Shown: positions 35,815-44,159 of the stretch, one piece after another
How the letters are laid out: each line of letters starts with the position of its first letter
Position numbering within the stretch: the stretch's first letter is position 1
Position numbers and translations under genes: made by a program
The notes under the pieces: generated by a model
What the model was told of the DNA's origin: nothing
Seen by the model: only the letters and a program-made list of their open reading frames with translations
Databases searched by the model: none
Source: an uncultured Leptolyngbyaceae cyanobacterium
Lineage (GTDB): Bacteria; Cyanobacteriota; Cyanobacteriia; Leptolyngbyales; Leptolyngbyaceae
Direction of reading: 5' to 3'
Assembly (NCBI GenBank): GCA_938023035.1
Contig: CALIDI010000021.1
Span: 62,001 to 126,000, forward strand
DNA length: 64,000 nucleotides

Positions 35815-37116
35815 CTAGTGCTGTCGAAAGCGTTGCTTAGCCTGCTCAAAGGATTCTCGCATAACAGCTTGAATTTGCTGCGCATCGGGCTTTTTGCCAC
35901 CGAGCAAGTCGCCAAAGTAGACACATGCTGTCTCACCTAAGGCCCAGGTATAAGCTCCTGCCCAGGATGCTGCTACGACACTCCCAAAGCCAGGCACAAA
36001 TTTAATTAACTCACGCCCAACCGCCTGAGCCAAAAAGCCGCCTGCGATCGCGCTAACGATTCCCCCCGCCTGAGAGGGGCTAATAGTTTGGCCATACAAC
36101 CGACCGAGTAAACCCACCAGCGATACCTGCAAAGCGGTTAACACCGGCATGGTTGCAAAAGGAAGGGGCACTGCCGCCAGTGTTGCCGCCATCACAGCAA
36201 AGGGCAAAATGTAGCGTCTACCGGCATTGCGGTAGATAGCACCCAGTTGTCGAGCGGGTTCACCCTCTAGCAGTTGTTGAATTGCCCTAGCTTCGGCATC
36301 TGGTAAAAGTTCTGCTAGGGCATCAACTAACGCCTCTAACCCATAGAATACGGGAGTGTAACCATCTTCCTCTAAGGTAAAATCAATCAGAACAGAGCGG
36401 TCATACAACCCGGCAAACGCTTGCTGGATGGCTGCATAGGGATGAGTTATGGCCTCCCATTCTGGCGGATAACTGGGGTGCTGGCTAACAGAAGCAGGAT
36501 AGACCTCATGTAAACAGGTCACTGCTAGTAAACAGGGAAGGGTAGGATATCGCCGACGAATTTGACTGGCAATTTGGTACAGGCTATCGACCGCAAAGTC
36601 GGCGATTTTAACAGTCAACACCATAACCTGCGCCTGGGCCTGCTCAGGCTGAGCCAATTCTGTCAGCAACTCATCCACAACAGTGGCTGTTTCCTGGGCA
36701 ACGTCTCCTAGACCGACCGTATCCATAAAAATAAGCAGGGGCAAGTCGGCGGTGGGATAGGTATAACGTTTAATATGACGGGTATAGGGGCGAAACCCCT
36801 CTCCCACAATTTCTCGGCTCACCCCCGTTAGCCCTCGGATGATCGAGCTTTTGCCCGCTTGAGGCTTACCTAGCAAAAAAGCTTCCGTGGTAGGCAACTC
36901 GCGGCGAACCCGTTCCAGAATGGCCTTGACCTCGATATCACTGACCGAAAACCAATCCTTCAGCGATCGCTGTAACCATTGCGCAGGCAAAAATCTTGTC
37001 CAACCTTTAATCCCTCCCACACCAGAAGAGAGAGAATCGCTAGAACGTTCACAGGAAGACTGCTCGCCTAAACCCGCAGCTTCTTCATTAGACCGAACTG
37101 GCGCTGGTTCAGCCAT
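35815..37116 (-). CDS. Era-like GTPase with C-terminal DUF697 membrane domain
   Basis: A 433-residue protein. Residues about 75-270 are a P-loop GTPase with G1 in LLGKPQAGKSSIIRGLTG and G3 DTVGLGD; a G4 NKxD is not obvious (LAVTCLHE occurs instead), which suggests altered nucleotide specificity. The C-terminal third (about 300-400) has hydrophobic helices with Gly-rich turns typical of DUF697/YcjF-type domains. The likely location is the cytoplasmic membrane; the role is unknown. The DUF2973 gene begins 22 bases upstream in the same direction and may be co-transcribed. Confidence 0.8.
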   Translation of the reverse strand: MAEPAPVRSNEEAAGLGEQSSCERSSDSLSSGVGGIKGWTRFLPAQWLQRSLKDWFSVSDIEVKAILERVRRELPTTEAFLLGKPQAGKSSIIRGLTGVSREIVGEGFRPYTRHIKRYTYPTADLPLLIFMDTVGLGDVAQETATVVDELLTELAQPEQAQAQVMVLTVKIADFAVDSLYQIASQIRRRYPTLPCLLAVTCLHEVYPASVSQHPSYPPEWEAITHPYAAIQQAFAGLYDRSVLIDFTLEEDGYTPVFYGLEALVDALAELLPDAEARAIQQLLEGEPARQLGAIYRNAGRRYILPFAVMAATLAAVPLPFATMPVLTALQVSLVGLLGRLYGQTISPSQAGGIVSAIAGGFLAQAVGRELIKFVPGFGSVVAASWAGAYTWALGETACVYFGDLLGGKKPDAQQIQAVMRESFEQAKQRFRQH

Positions 37117-37138
37117 ACACTAACGCACTAGAGAATGA

Positions 37139-37441
37139 CTAGGAATCATCACGGGTTTCATTAGACACCCCTGGAGAGGATTCAAAAATCGCATCTAACT
37201 GCTCGCGGGCATCCTCAACCGTCATCGAGCGCATCACCAAGAGCGGCTCATCAATCACATTGCCTTTTGCGTCAAGCAACTCTGGATGGGTTGCTGAGCG
37301 ACTTTTTACCCCAGAAGCCGGGTATGCCGTGTTTCCGCGTTGGGGGTCAAAGCCCAGCGTCATCAGGTTACGAATCAAGTTACTAACCGCCAAAACCGCT
37401 AGCACAGTGAAAGCAATAACGTAAAGCAGGTGCAGTAACAT
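37139..37441 (-). CDS. DUF2973 small membrane protein
   Basis: A 100-residue protein with one N-terminal transmembrane helix (about residues 3-25), then a soluble tail with HPELLDAKGNVIDEPLLVMRSM, the DUF2973 signature. The function is unknown. In cyanobacteria this gene typically sits beside a DUF2605 gene, as here, in the order DUF2605 then DUF2973 on the minus strand. The DUF697 GTPase gene lies 22 bases downstream. Confidence 0.88.
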   Translation of the reverse strand: MLLHLLYVIAFTVLAVLAVSNLIRNLMTLGFDPQRGNTAYPASGVKSRSATHPELLDAKGNVIDEPLLVMRSMTVEDAREQLDAIFESSPGVSNETRDDS

Positions 37442-37796
37442 AGAAAATTCCTCAATTCTCGGTTCAGTAATCTTTCTTTCTTAAAAAGGTGAGTTGTTGC
37501 TCAGACTGGCGGACTAAGGTAGAACTTAGACAAGTGCATAACCTGAAGCGACGCTGAGTGCCAGAAGTTGCTCCTCAGATTTAGCGTATTCAACGCATTC
37601 AATAAACATAAGAATGTCAATGACAAAGAACTGGGTAAAACCTATGGCAACCCCAGTTTTAATCAGAATCCTACCATTAGCACCTCTAGTTTTACAGATT
37701 TTCCCTGAGAACTCTACCCCTTTGGGAAAACAGCAGAAATTGAGCGGTGCAAGGTAGCCGGACTTCGACCTATCTCTATCTCGCTGAAGGCTTTCC
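37442..37796. other. intergenic region between DUF2605 and DUF2973 genes
   Basis: A 355-base spacer. A 107-codon minus-strand frame spans it and runs into the DUF2605 gene in another frame; it is not credible (see rejected list). No other signal stands out. Confidence 0.4.
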
Positions 37797-38114
37797 TTAC
37801 TGGTTTGCTTGTTCTTGGCGAAACCTAGTTGCGACCCCCCAACACTCATGCACTAAATGATGCCAGGGAGCCATGACCGCAGTGTCAACCCCAACTTGCC
37901 CAGCGGTCGCCTTAAACAGCATTTGAGCAGCACTGACCTGCTGCTGTGCGGCTATGACCCGCGCCAACAGATCGGCTTGCGCTTCCGCTCCTAAAAAGGA
38001 AATTTCATTAGCTTCTAGTAGTGTGCGCGATCGCCCAAACCAATACTGAAAGTCATCTAACAGCGGTTCTAGCAAATTCTTAAGCAAATCCGATTCTGAA
38101 TTTGGTTGTGCCAT
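37797..38114 (-). CDS. DUF2605 protein
   Basis: A 105-residue soluble helical protein matching the cyanobacterial DUF2605 family (LLEPLLDDFQYWFGRSRTLLE, then the Gln/Ala-rich helix and PWHHLVHECW near the end). The function is unknown, and conservation plus pairing with DUF2973 suggests a shared membrane-linked role. There is no transmembrane segment. The thrS promoter lies divergently upstream, 215 bases away. Confidence 0.9.
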   Translation of the reverse strand: MAQPNSESDLLKNLLEPLLDDFQYWFGRSRTLLEANEISFLGAEAQADLLARVIAAQQQVSAAQMLFKATAGQVGVDTAVMAPWHHLVHECWGVATRFRQEQANQ

Positions 38115-38329
38115 TGGTGATTACAGGAATTTAGCTAACGGCCCTCATCCATATTAACGCTTTTTAAGTTTCTTTACAAATCTTCAACTCAATCCTTTCA
38201 ATCCTTGTTTTGTGTCCGAACCGGATTCCTGCCGATGAGCAGTCAGGCTTCCACGCCAGACGATAAGATAAAAGCGCAGATCTGCACTTTTTAGCAGAAT
38301 TCACCCTTTTGAAAAATTAGTAGCCGCCA

Positions 38330-40147
38330 ATGTCTGCAGAGCCATCTCATCCTTCTCCCAAAGTTTATCTGCCCAAAACCAGCGAGTCTGAGTCTCTTAA
38401 ACAGATTCGCCATACCACTTCTCACATCATGGCAATGGCCGTGCAAAAGCTGTTTCCTAAGGCGCAGGTCACCATTGGCCCCTGGATTGAGAATGGCTTC
38501 TACTACGACTTTGATAGTCCAGAACCCTTTGCTGAAAAGGATTTGAAGGCCATTAAAAAAGAAATGGTCAAAATCATTCGACGTAATTTGCCCGTGATTC
38601 GCGAAGAAGTTAGCCGAGAGGAGGCTGAGCGCCGGATTCGGGCGATTAACGAACCTTACAAGCTCGAAATTCTGGCCGATATTCAGGAAGAGCCGATTAC
38701 GATTTATCACCTGGGCGAAGAGTGGTGGGATCTCTGTGCAGGGCCTCATGTGCGTAGTACGGCTGATATTAACCCTGATGCGTTTGAGCTAGAGAGTGTA
38801 GCGGGTGCCTATTGGCGGGGAGATGAGACCAAAGCCCAACTACAGCGGATTTATGGCACTGCCTGGGAAACACCAGAGCAACTGGCCGAATATAAGCGGC
38901 GGAAGGAAGAGGCGCTGCGGCGCGATCATCGCAAACTCGGGAGGGAGTTGGGTCTCTTTATCTTTGCAGACCCGGTTGGCCCTGGTTTGCCGTTGTGGAC
39001 GCCAAAGGGTACGGTTTTGCGATCAACCCTGGAGGATTTTCTTAAACGGGAGCAACTGAAGCGTGGCTATTTGCCGGTGGTGACTCCCCACATTGGGCGA
39101 GTAGATTTGTTCAAAATCTCTGGCCACTGGCAGAACTATAAGGAAGATATGTTTCCAATGATGGCTGAGGATGATAGGGTGCGCCAGCAGGAGCAGGGGT
39201 TTGTTCTGAAGCCGATGAATTGCCCCTTCCACATTCAGATTTATAAGAGTGAGTTGCGCTCCTATCGAGAGTTACCTATGCGGCTGGCGGAGTTTGGCAC
39301 GGTCTACCGCTATGAGCAATCGGGGGAGTTGGGCGGTCTCACCCGGGTGCGCGGGTTCACGGTCGATGACTCTCATTTGTTTGTCACCCCTAGCCAGTTA
39401 GAGGATGAATTTCTGAAGGTGGTGGATTTGATTCTGGCGGTCTTCAATAGTTTACAGTTGAAAAATTTCCGTGCTCGCCTCAGTTTTCGTGACCCCAGCC
39501 TGAAGAAATACATCGGCTCTGATGATGCCTGGAATAAGGCGGAGTCTGCCATTCGAAAGGCAGCCGAAAGCTTGGGTTTGCCGACGTTTGAGGGTATCGG
39601 GGAAGCGGCTTTCTACGGCCCCAAGCTTGATTTCATCTTTCAGGATGCCCTAGAGCGCGAGTGGCAGTTGGGGACGGTGCAGGTTGATTACAATCTGCCA
39701 GAGCGGTTTGATCTAGAGTATGTCGCCGAAGATGGCAGCCGCCAACGTCCGGTGATGATTCATCGGGCACCCTTTGGCTCTTTGGAGCGGCTCATTGGTA
39801 TTTTGATTGAGGAGTATGCGGGCGACTTTCCCCTCTGGTTGGCCCCGTTACAGGCTCGCTTACTGCCCGTCAGTGAGGAGCAGTTGACCTTTGCCCATTT
39901 GGTGGTGAATCAAATGCTGGCACTGGGTTTGCGGGCAGAGGTCGATACTAGTGGCGATCGCCTCGGTAAGTTGATTCGCAATGCGGAGAAAGATAAGGTG
40001 CCAGTGATGGCGGTGGTGGGTGCCAAGGAAGTAGAGGCCAATTCCCTGAGCATTCGTACCCGTGCTGCTGGGGAGCTAGGTTCCCTGCCTGTGACGGAGG
40101 TACTGGAACGCTTAAGGGTAGCAAACGAAAGCCATGCTAATTTTTAA
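38330..40147 (+). CDS. thrS: threonyl-tRNA synthetase
   Basis: A 605-residue class II synthetase lacking the N-terminal TGS domain, as is usual for cyanobacterial ThrRS. The editing domain starts at IRHTTSHIMAMAV and contains the editing-site pattern up to CAGPHV. Catalytic-domain motifs include the zinc Cys in MNCPFHIQIYKS, motif 2 GTVYRYEQSGELGGLTRVRGF and motif 3 in PFGSLERLIGILIEEY. The anticodon-binding domain ends the protein. The stop overlaps the convergent methyltransferase gene by 11 bases. Confidence 0.97.
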   Translation: MSAEPSHPSPKVYLPKTSESESLKQIRHTTSHIMAMAVQKLFPKAQVTIGPWIENGFYYDFDSPEPFAEKDLKAIKKEMVKIIRRNLPVIREEVSREEAERRIRAINEPYKLEILADIQEEPITIYHLGEEWWDLCAGPHVRSTADINPDAFELESVAGAYWRGDETKAQLQRIYGTAWETPEQLAEYKRRKEEALRRDHRKLGRELGLFIFADPVGPGLPLWTPKGTVLRSTLEDFLKREQLKRGYLPVVTPHIGRVDLFKISGHWQNYKEDMFPMMAEDDRVRQQEQGFVLKPMNCPFHIQIYKSELRSYRELPMRLAEFGTVYRYEQSGELGGLTRVRGFTVDDSHLFVTPSQLEDEFLKVVDLILAVFNSLQLKNFRARLSFRDPSLKKYIGSDDAWNKAESAIRKAAESLGLPTFEGIGEAAFYGPKLDFIFQDALEREWQLGTVQVDYNLPERFDLEYVAEDGSRQRPVMIHRAPFGSLERLIGILIEEYAGDFPLWLAPLQARLLPVSEEQLTFAHLVVNQMLALGLRAEVDTSGDRLGKLIRNAEKDKVPVMAVVGAKEVEANSLSIRTRAAGELGSLPVTEVLERLRVANESHANF

Positions 40148-40784
40148 TGGTTGGTGGAAGCTTTTTGCGCGCAACGATGTGAAAAAGATGCCAGTGTTTC
40201 TGCTCTCTAATTGCTGTAACGCCCGGGTGTTCTTCTTCCTCTAACCACTCAACCTCGAAGGTCTGGAGCAGGGCTTCAACCTGTTCACGACTGTGGTGGG
40301 TTCGGTTGGGGAACTTCACCCAGGAGTCACGATCGCCAAACAGTTGGCCACAGAAGCGTCCTCCTGGCTGGAGTGCTGTAACAATGGTGTCCCACAAGTG
40401 CGGAAAATTGGCAGGGGGACAGAAGGTAAGGCAAAAGCTAGCATTGATCAAATCAACCGCAGGGGGTAAGGTCAATTCTTCAAAGCGGATTCGTTGTGTT
40501 TGTAACCGGGCAGGCTGAAGGTCCGGGCGTTTGAGTAGGCGGTCAAAGGCTTCCTGTTCCCCATCAATGGCTAAAACACGCCAGCCCCGGCGCAGCAATT
40601 CTACGGTGTCGCGTCCATCTCCACAACCCAAATCTACGGCCAAGCGGGGTGCAGTAGAGGGTGGTTCTGCGTCGAACAGATCTAACGCTTTAAGCAGGGT
40701 GTCGCGGGGTGGGCGACCTTCCACTGCTTGATAGTAGGTCGCCCAGTGCTGCCCGGAGAAGATAGGATCAGTCGATTGAGTCAT
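40137..40784 (-). CDS. class I SAM-dependent methyltransferase at the end of the nif operon
   Basis: A 215-residue Rossmann-fold methyltransferase with motif [17 protein letters not shown] and the acidic residue after strand 2 (LAIDGEQEA). Later segments ([23 protein letters not shown]) resemble Tellurite-resistance TehB/small-molecule methyltransferases. The substrate is unknown. The ATG at 40784 overlaps the fdxB stop as ATGA, so the gene is probably translated with fdxB; a TTG start 12 codons earlier lies inside fdxB and is rejected. Whether it works in nitrogen fixation is open. Its 3' end overlaps thrS by 11 bases. Confidence 0.82.
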   Translation of the reverse strand: MTQSTDPIFSGQHWATYYQAVEGRPPRDTLLKALDLFDAEPPSTAPRLAVDLGCGDGRDTVELLRRGWRVLAIDGEQEAFDRLLKRPDLQPARLQTQRIRFEELTLPPAVDLINASFCLTFCPPANFPHLWDTIVTALQPGGRFCGQLFGDRDSWVKFPNRTHHSREQVEALLQTFEVEWLEEEEHPGVTAIREQKHWHLFHIVARKKLPPTIKN

Positions 40785-41083
40785 AAGCCAGCGATCGCTA
40801 ACTCTGCATGGGTCTGGCAATCTTTAGGGCACACTCTGGCACAGGCTTCACAGCCCACACAATTATCAACATTGGTGATTGTCATCACCTTGCGCTCAAT
40901 TTCATCTTCCTCTTCATCATCAACAAATTCACCCTCTTCATTTAACGCCCGCAGAGCCATTACGCCTCGCCCACAAACTTTTAGGCATCGGCCACAACCA
41001 ATGCAGCGTTTAATATCAATTGCCTGCAAGAATCTGGGAGTCCAAACTTTGCCGCCGAATGTGATTCCTGTGAATGTGGTCAT
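40781..41083 (-). CDS. fdxB: nif-specific ferredoxin III (FdxB)
   Basis: A 100-residue bacterial-type ferredoxin. The first cluster motif is [16 protein letters not shown] and the second [16 protein letters not shown], enough for two [4Fe-4S] clusters. An acidic insert ([16 protein letters not shown]) separates them, as in the nif-linked ferredoxin III family. It likely passes electrons in nitrogenase cofactor biosynthesis or to the Fe protein. GGAGAACACAATC precedes the ATG, the same 13 bases as before fdxH. The stop overlaps the methyltransferase start (ATGA); the NafY-like gene ends 12 bases upstream. Confidence 0.92.
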   Translation of the reverse strand: MTTFTGITFGGKVWTPRFLQAIDIKRCIGCGRCLKVCGRGVMALRALNEEGEFVDDEEEDEIERKVMTITNVDNCVGCEACARVCPKDCQTHAELAIAGL

Positions 41084-41095
41084 GATTGTGTTCTC

Positions 41096-41827
41096 CTAAA
41101 CAAGGGCTTTGTAGTTTTTGACCCGATCGCCATCTGCCACTCCCAAAATTTTGGCGAGCCAAGGTGGTGGAGAAACCGCGATCGCCTGCTGTAATTCAGC
41201 TAATATTTCTCTGGCGGCACCTCCCTGTTCTTTTTTAATCGGATAAATGCCCGCTTGCACAACCTTTGCGGCTGCTGGCCCACCAATCGCGACGATATAC
41301 ACAACAGCACAATCTCGAATCAAGCTGACTCGAAAGGCATTTTTATCATCAGATAAGTCTGCTTCAATCGCTGAGCGAATGTCAATGAGCCGTATTTCTT
41401 TGGTAGATAACTGATAGATCAAATATCGTAAACAGGAGCCAAAATGGCCATCTAATCGTTCTCCTTGATTGGATGCGATCGCCACTCGAATGGAATTAGG
41501 CATCTCACCTTCTTGGTAAGTCTCAATCGCTGCTAGCTGCTCAATAGCATCGATTTCACCCCAAAGAATTCGAACAGCACTTTTGAGTATTGCAATATCT
41601 GATGCATTTGCATCTTCTCCATGTTCCTCTCCATCCAGCTCATAGGTTTGGCCAAGTGCTGTTTTGAGGTTGGTAACGGTGATCCGACTCAAACTGACTT
41701 CATCCAGGTGGCTTCCCAGATAGGTCTGTAGAGCCTCGATGAACTCAGCAATCGAGTATTCAGGAAATAACCTTGAGGCGAGGGCAATTCTCAAGGCAAC
41801 TTCATTGGAAATTGGTTGGTTAGCCAT
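41096..41827 (-). CDS. NafY/NifX-family nitrogenase cofactor protein
   Basis: A 243-residue protein with two parts. Residues about 5-95 resemble the N-terminal helical domain of NafY-type proteins, which bind apo-dinitrogenase. Residues about 112-225 are a NifX/NifB C-terminal-like domain (SIRVAIASNQGERLDGHFGSC, later VVYIVAIGGPAAAKVV), which binds NifB-co or FeMo-co. The His-Phe-Gly-Ser site matches NifX, whose sequence reads NSHFGSA. The likely role is a cofactor carrier or apo-protein chaperone during nitrogenase maturation. The ATG at 41827 is preferred over a TTG 7 codons upstream. It precedes fdxB. Confidence 0.82.
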   Translation of the reverse strand: MANQPISNEVALRIALASRLFPEYSIAEFIEALQTYLGSHLDEVSLSRITVTNLKTALGQTYELDGEEHGEDANASDIAILKSAVRILWGEIDAIEQLAAIETYQEGEMPNSIRVAIASNQGERLDGHFGSCLRYLIYQLSTKEIRLIDIRSAIEADLSDDKNAFRVSLIRDCAVVYIVAIGGPAAAKVVQAGIYPIKKEQGGAAREILAELQQAIAVSPPPWLAKILGVADGDRVKNYKALV

Positions 41828-41919
41828 TAGAGATCTTTCCGAAATCAACGTTTGAACATAAATTGCCTAGCCCCACTCAATCTCCTCAACCCTGATGGGA
41901 GACTGGCAAAACCACCTGC

Positions 41920-42177
41920 TTAATGCGGTTTAACAATGCGGACATAAACAGCGTTAATCATCATTTCGTTGAGCGTATGGCGCTGAGTGCCCACCCGAAT
42001 AATAAACCGGGGAAAGCGCTGCTCTAGGGTGATGGTTTGACCAGGGATGAGGCCCATTTTTCTAAAGCTTTGGGCAGTCGCATCGTGCAACGTTCTAATT
42101 TGTTTGATGACCCCCTGTTCACCTGCCTGGAGTAGCTTTAACGATGAACCTTGAACTGAGAATCCGGTTGTTAGCAT
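41920..42177 (-). CDS. feoA: FeoA-domain protein
   Basis: An 85-residue SH3-like FeoA protein: LLQAGEQGVIKQI at the start, then SFRKMGLIPGQTITLEQRFP and the terminal VYVRIV. FeoA assists the ferrous transporter FeoB in iron uptake at the cytoplasmic membrane. No feoB lies nearby, so here it probably serves nif-linked iron supply or regulation, as FeoA-type genes often do in cyanobacterial nif clusters. AGAGGAGC lies 6 bases before the ATG. Confidence 0.9.
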   Translation of the reverse strand: MLTTGFSVQGSSLKLLQAGEQGVIKQIRTLHDATAQSFRKMGLIPGQTITLEQRFPRFIIRVGTQRHTLNEMMINAVYVRIVKPH

Positions 42178-42820
42178 AAAGTTAGCTCCTCTAGAGTCGG
42201 CATTCTAATTGGTTGAAAAAACGACTGAGCCCTCTGATACTCCGTCTTTCAAGTGGGCAACTTAAGTCACACCTGGGTTACTAAAACCTGCCTTCGCGGC
42301 CTAGATAGGTTAAGGCTTTCTGTAACCCACAAAGGCGGGTTTTGATTGCCTAAATCGGTAGTCCTATTGAACTGTCAGAAGGGAAGAGGGGCTGTGCTCC
42401 TAGGCAGGAGGTTCCACACCTTCCACTTCCGAAATCATTTTCAATTTCATTGCGCTTAGCTACTCAGTGGCGGTTTTAACCGTTCAGAAGAAAGGATTTG
42501 TCAGTCAACCTAGTCGGCATTAGTAGCCTTCCATTGGGAAAAGTTTGGGGATCCGTGAACCGTCAAAATTGAACCCTCATTCACTTGCTGGTGCCAATGA
42601 CCCGCTCAATTTCATTTGACGAGCCAACAGTCTACCAGGGGAATGCTGCAAGGCTGCTAATGCACTGATACCACTGCTGCTTTACCTAAACGTCTTGTTG
42701 GCATGTTCAGGACACTTTTACTCCCAACTCTTTGGCTGAGGTAGACGGATAGTTGAGGAATCGACGTCAACAAAGTTAATCGTACTGAATAACCCAAGAC
42801 AGGCAAACAGATTCCAGGTC
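42178..42820. other. spacer between fdxH and feoA
   Basis: A 643-base gap in the minus-strand nif block. It holds the inverted-repeat element at 42283-42343 and ends with the feoA ribosome binding site. No credible ORF was found on either strand. A second promoter for feoA and the genes after it could lie here. Confidence 0.45.
42283..42343. repeat. 61-bp element with 12-bp inverted ends
   Basis: AAAACCTGCCTT (42283-42294) pairs with AAGGCGGGTTTT (42332-42343) with one G-T. It resembles the AAAACCCGC/GCAGGTTTT hairpin at 26129-26150. On the minus strand it lies between fdxH and feoA and could act as a terminator or processing site. Confidence 0.65.
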
Positions 42821-43120
42821 TTAAACTAAGTAGGCTTCCTGATGGGTGCGGATGGTGCAATTAGAACGTGGATAAGCCACACAAAGCAGAACAAAGCCCT
42901 TGGCAATTTGCTCTTCATCTAAAAAGACCTGTTCAGATTGATCCAATTCACCTTCAACGACTTTGCCAACACAACTGGAACAGGAGCCGGAATGGCAGGA
43001 GAAGGGTAAATCTAAGCCCTGTTCTTCAGCCGCTTCCAGAATTGTGGTTGTGTCTTCGACAGGAATTGTGAGATCGATCGCGCGTTTTTTGTTGATTAGA
43101 TGGACTTGATAGGTCGCCAT
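42821..43120 (-). CDS. fdxH: nif-type plant-like [2Fe-2S] ferredoxin (FdxH)
   Basis: A 99-residue ferredoxin very similar to FdxH of diazotrophic cyanobacteria: [18 protein letters not shown] at the N-terminus, [15 protein letters not shown] with three cluster cysteines, and [12 protein letters not shown] near the end. FdxH donates electrons to the nitrogenase Fe protein. The lysine pair near residues 10-11, thought to favour NifH contact in the family, is present. The ATG at 43120 is preceded by GGAGAACACAATC; an earlier TTG frame extension (MENTI) overlaps that ribosome binding site and is rejected. Confidence 0.95.
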   Translation of the reverse strand: MATYQVHLINKKRAIDLTIPVEDTTTILEAAEEQGLDLPFSCHSGSCSSCVGKVVEGELDQSEQVFLDEEQIAKGFVLLCVAYPRSNCTIRTHQEAYLV

Positions 43121-43258
43121 GATTGTGTTCTCCAAGGATAGAGGATGGGGGATGGGGTACAGGGAACGGCCTGAGGCAGATTTGCGATCGCTAACTTGTC
43201 TAAATGTGTAGGGCTATTGTGATAGCCAGACAAACCCTTGTCATCAGGCGGCACTTCC

Positions 43259-43627
43259 CTAGCTGCACGGTACCCCTGTGGGTGAACAATCCCCTGCCTT
43301 AAAGGATTGCCCGCAACCGCAGGATTCGGTAGCATTGGGGTTGCTGAACTTAAACCCGCTTTGGGTTAAGCCCTCAATATAATCAATCAACACGCCATCG
43401 AGTAAAGGCGCACTCTTGCGATCGATATAGATCTTGACTCTTCCTTCCTGCAAAATATCATCGGGTTTGGGTTCGCTGGTGATATCTAGGGCATACTGAT
43501 AGCCACTACAGCCACCATCTGTTACCGAAACGCGGACTCCCCGTTGGGCGGAATTTTCACCCTTCGCCGAGCCTTGCAGAAATGTCCGTAACCGTAGTTC
43601 AGCAATTTCCGTCAAAAATATCGTCAT
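43259..43627 (-). CDS. hesB: HesB/IscA-type Fe-S assembly protein
   Basis: A 122-residue A-type carrier protein. The conserved cysteines are in VSVTDGGCSGYQYAL and ESCGCGQSF. It accepts Fe-S clusters from NifU and passes them to nitrogenase components. The C-terminus after CGCGQSF is about a dozen residues longer than the usual IscA end, which is typical for cyanobacterial HesB. It lies between the 59-codon ORF and fdxH on the minus strand. Confidence 0.93.
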   Translation of the reverse strand: MTIFLTEIAELRLRTFLQGSAKGENSAQRGVRVSVTDGGCSGYQYALDITSEPKPDDILQEGRVKIYIDRKSAPLLDGVLIDYIEGLTQSGFKFSNPNATESCGCGQSFKAGDCSPTGVPCS

Positions 43628-43979
43628 ACAACCTCCAGTGAGAGTAGAGAGATAAAAGTAAAGAGATAAGGGTAGAGAGACTTGAGATCGTGGATGTAAT
43701 CAATCGAAAAGCTTAGAACTGTACCACCGAGGCAGAAGGAACATCGAGTGATGCCTGTGTGCCCTCTGGGGCTGTGGGGCAAGGTTTCAGGTAATCTAGC
43801 TATAGCTAAGCTGGTGGGGGTGGAGTGCAGGGGTGTCCCCCAATAGACTCATCAACCTGGCGATCTCGACAACATCCTGATTCTTTAGTGAATTGCGTGG
43901 GCACAATGGATGCGAGCAAGACAGAACCGTGAGCAGTGGCTGTGACGCAGGTTATATCGCTGCGCACAGACAGGAATCA
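43628..43979. other. spacer between hesB and the 59-codon ORF
   Basis: A 352-base gap containing the R3-like repeat (43797-43885) and a run of AGAGATAA-type direct repeats near 43645-43675. No credible coding region was found. Confidence 0.45.
43797..43885 (+). repeat. dispersed repeat R3, copy 3
   Basis: TCTAGCTATAGCTAAGC, GGTGGAGTGCAGGGG, then CCCCAATAGACTCA, which is identical to the string in the 22.7-kb copy, and CATCCTGATTC. It is a weak match to the start of the 27.0- and 45.5-kb copies. Confidence 0.5.
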
Positions 43980-44159
43980 TTAAGATCCCGACAACAATCC
44001 AATCACTAATTTGATCAATAGGGGGGCGTAGACCATGCTAAGCAGGAGACAAAATCTTCCTAGGGAGGTCAGAAATAGTCGCATCACATCATCTGATAAC
44101 TTGAGGCCACTGTGCAGAAGTGCTATCGCAACAACCAGAGTCATCATTGAAACCAGCAT
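43980..44159 (-). CDS. 59-residue hydrophobic ORF overlapping the hesA 3' end
   Basis: An open frame of 59 codons (MLVSMMTLVVAIALLHSGLK...) ending in TAA at 43980. It has two hydrophobic segments (about 1-16 and 36-57) separated by a charged turn with SDDVMR, so it would be a small hairpin-like membrane protein. The hesA C-terminal codons contain GGAGGA, 7 bases ahead of the first ATG (44159); an alternative ATG at 44147 forms an ATGATG overlap with the hesA stop TGA. No family is recognised. It could be a nif-linked membrane peptide; conservation is untested. Confidence 0.5.
   Translation of the reverse strand: MLVSMMTLVVAIALLHSGLKLSDDVMRLFLTSLGRFCLLLSMVYAPLLIKLVIGLLSGS

Noticed and set aside
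37526-37849. 107-codon minus-strand frame between DUF2605 and DUF2973 genes
   Set aside because: It overlaps the DUF2605 C-terminal codons in another frame, has mixed composition and no ribosome binding site.
42420-42460. Fur-box-like sequence GAAATCATTTTCAATTTC upstream of feoA
   Set aside because: Only a weak match to known Fur consensus and about 250 bases from the feoA start.
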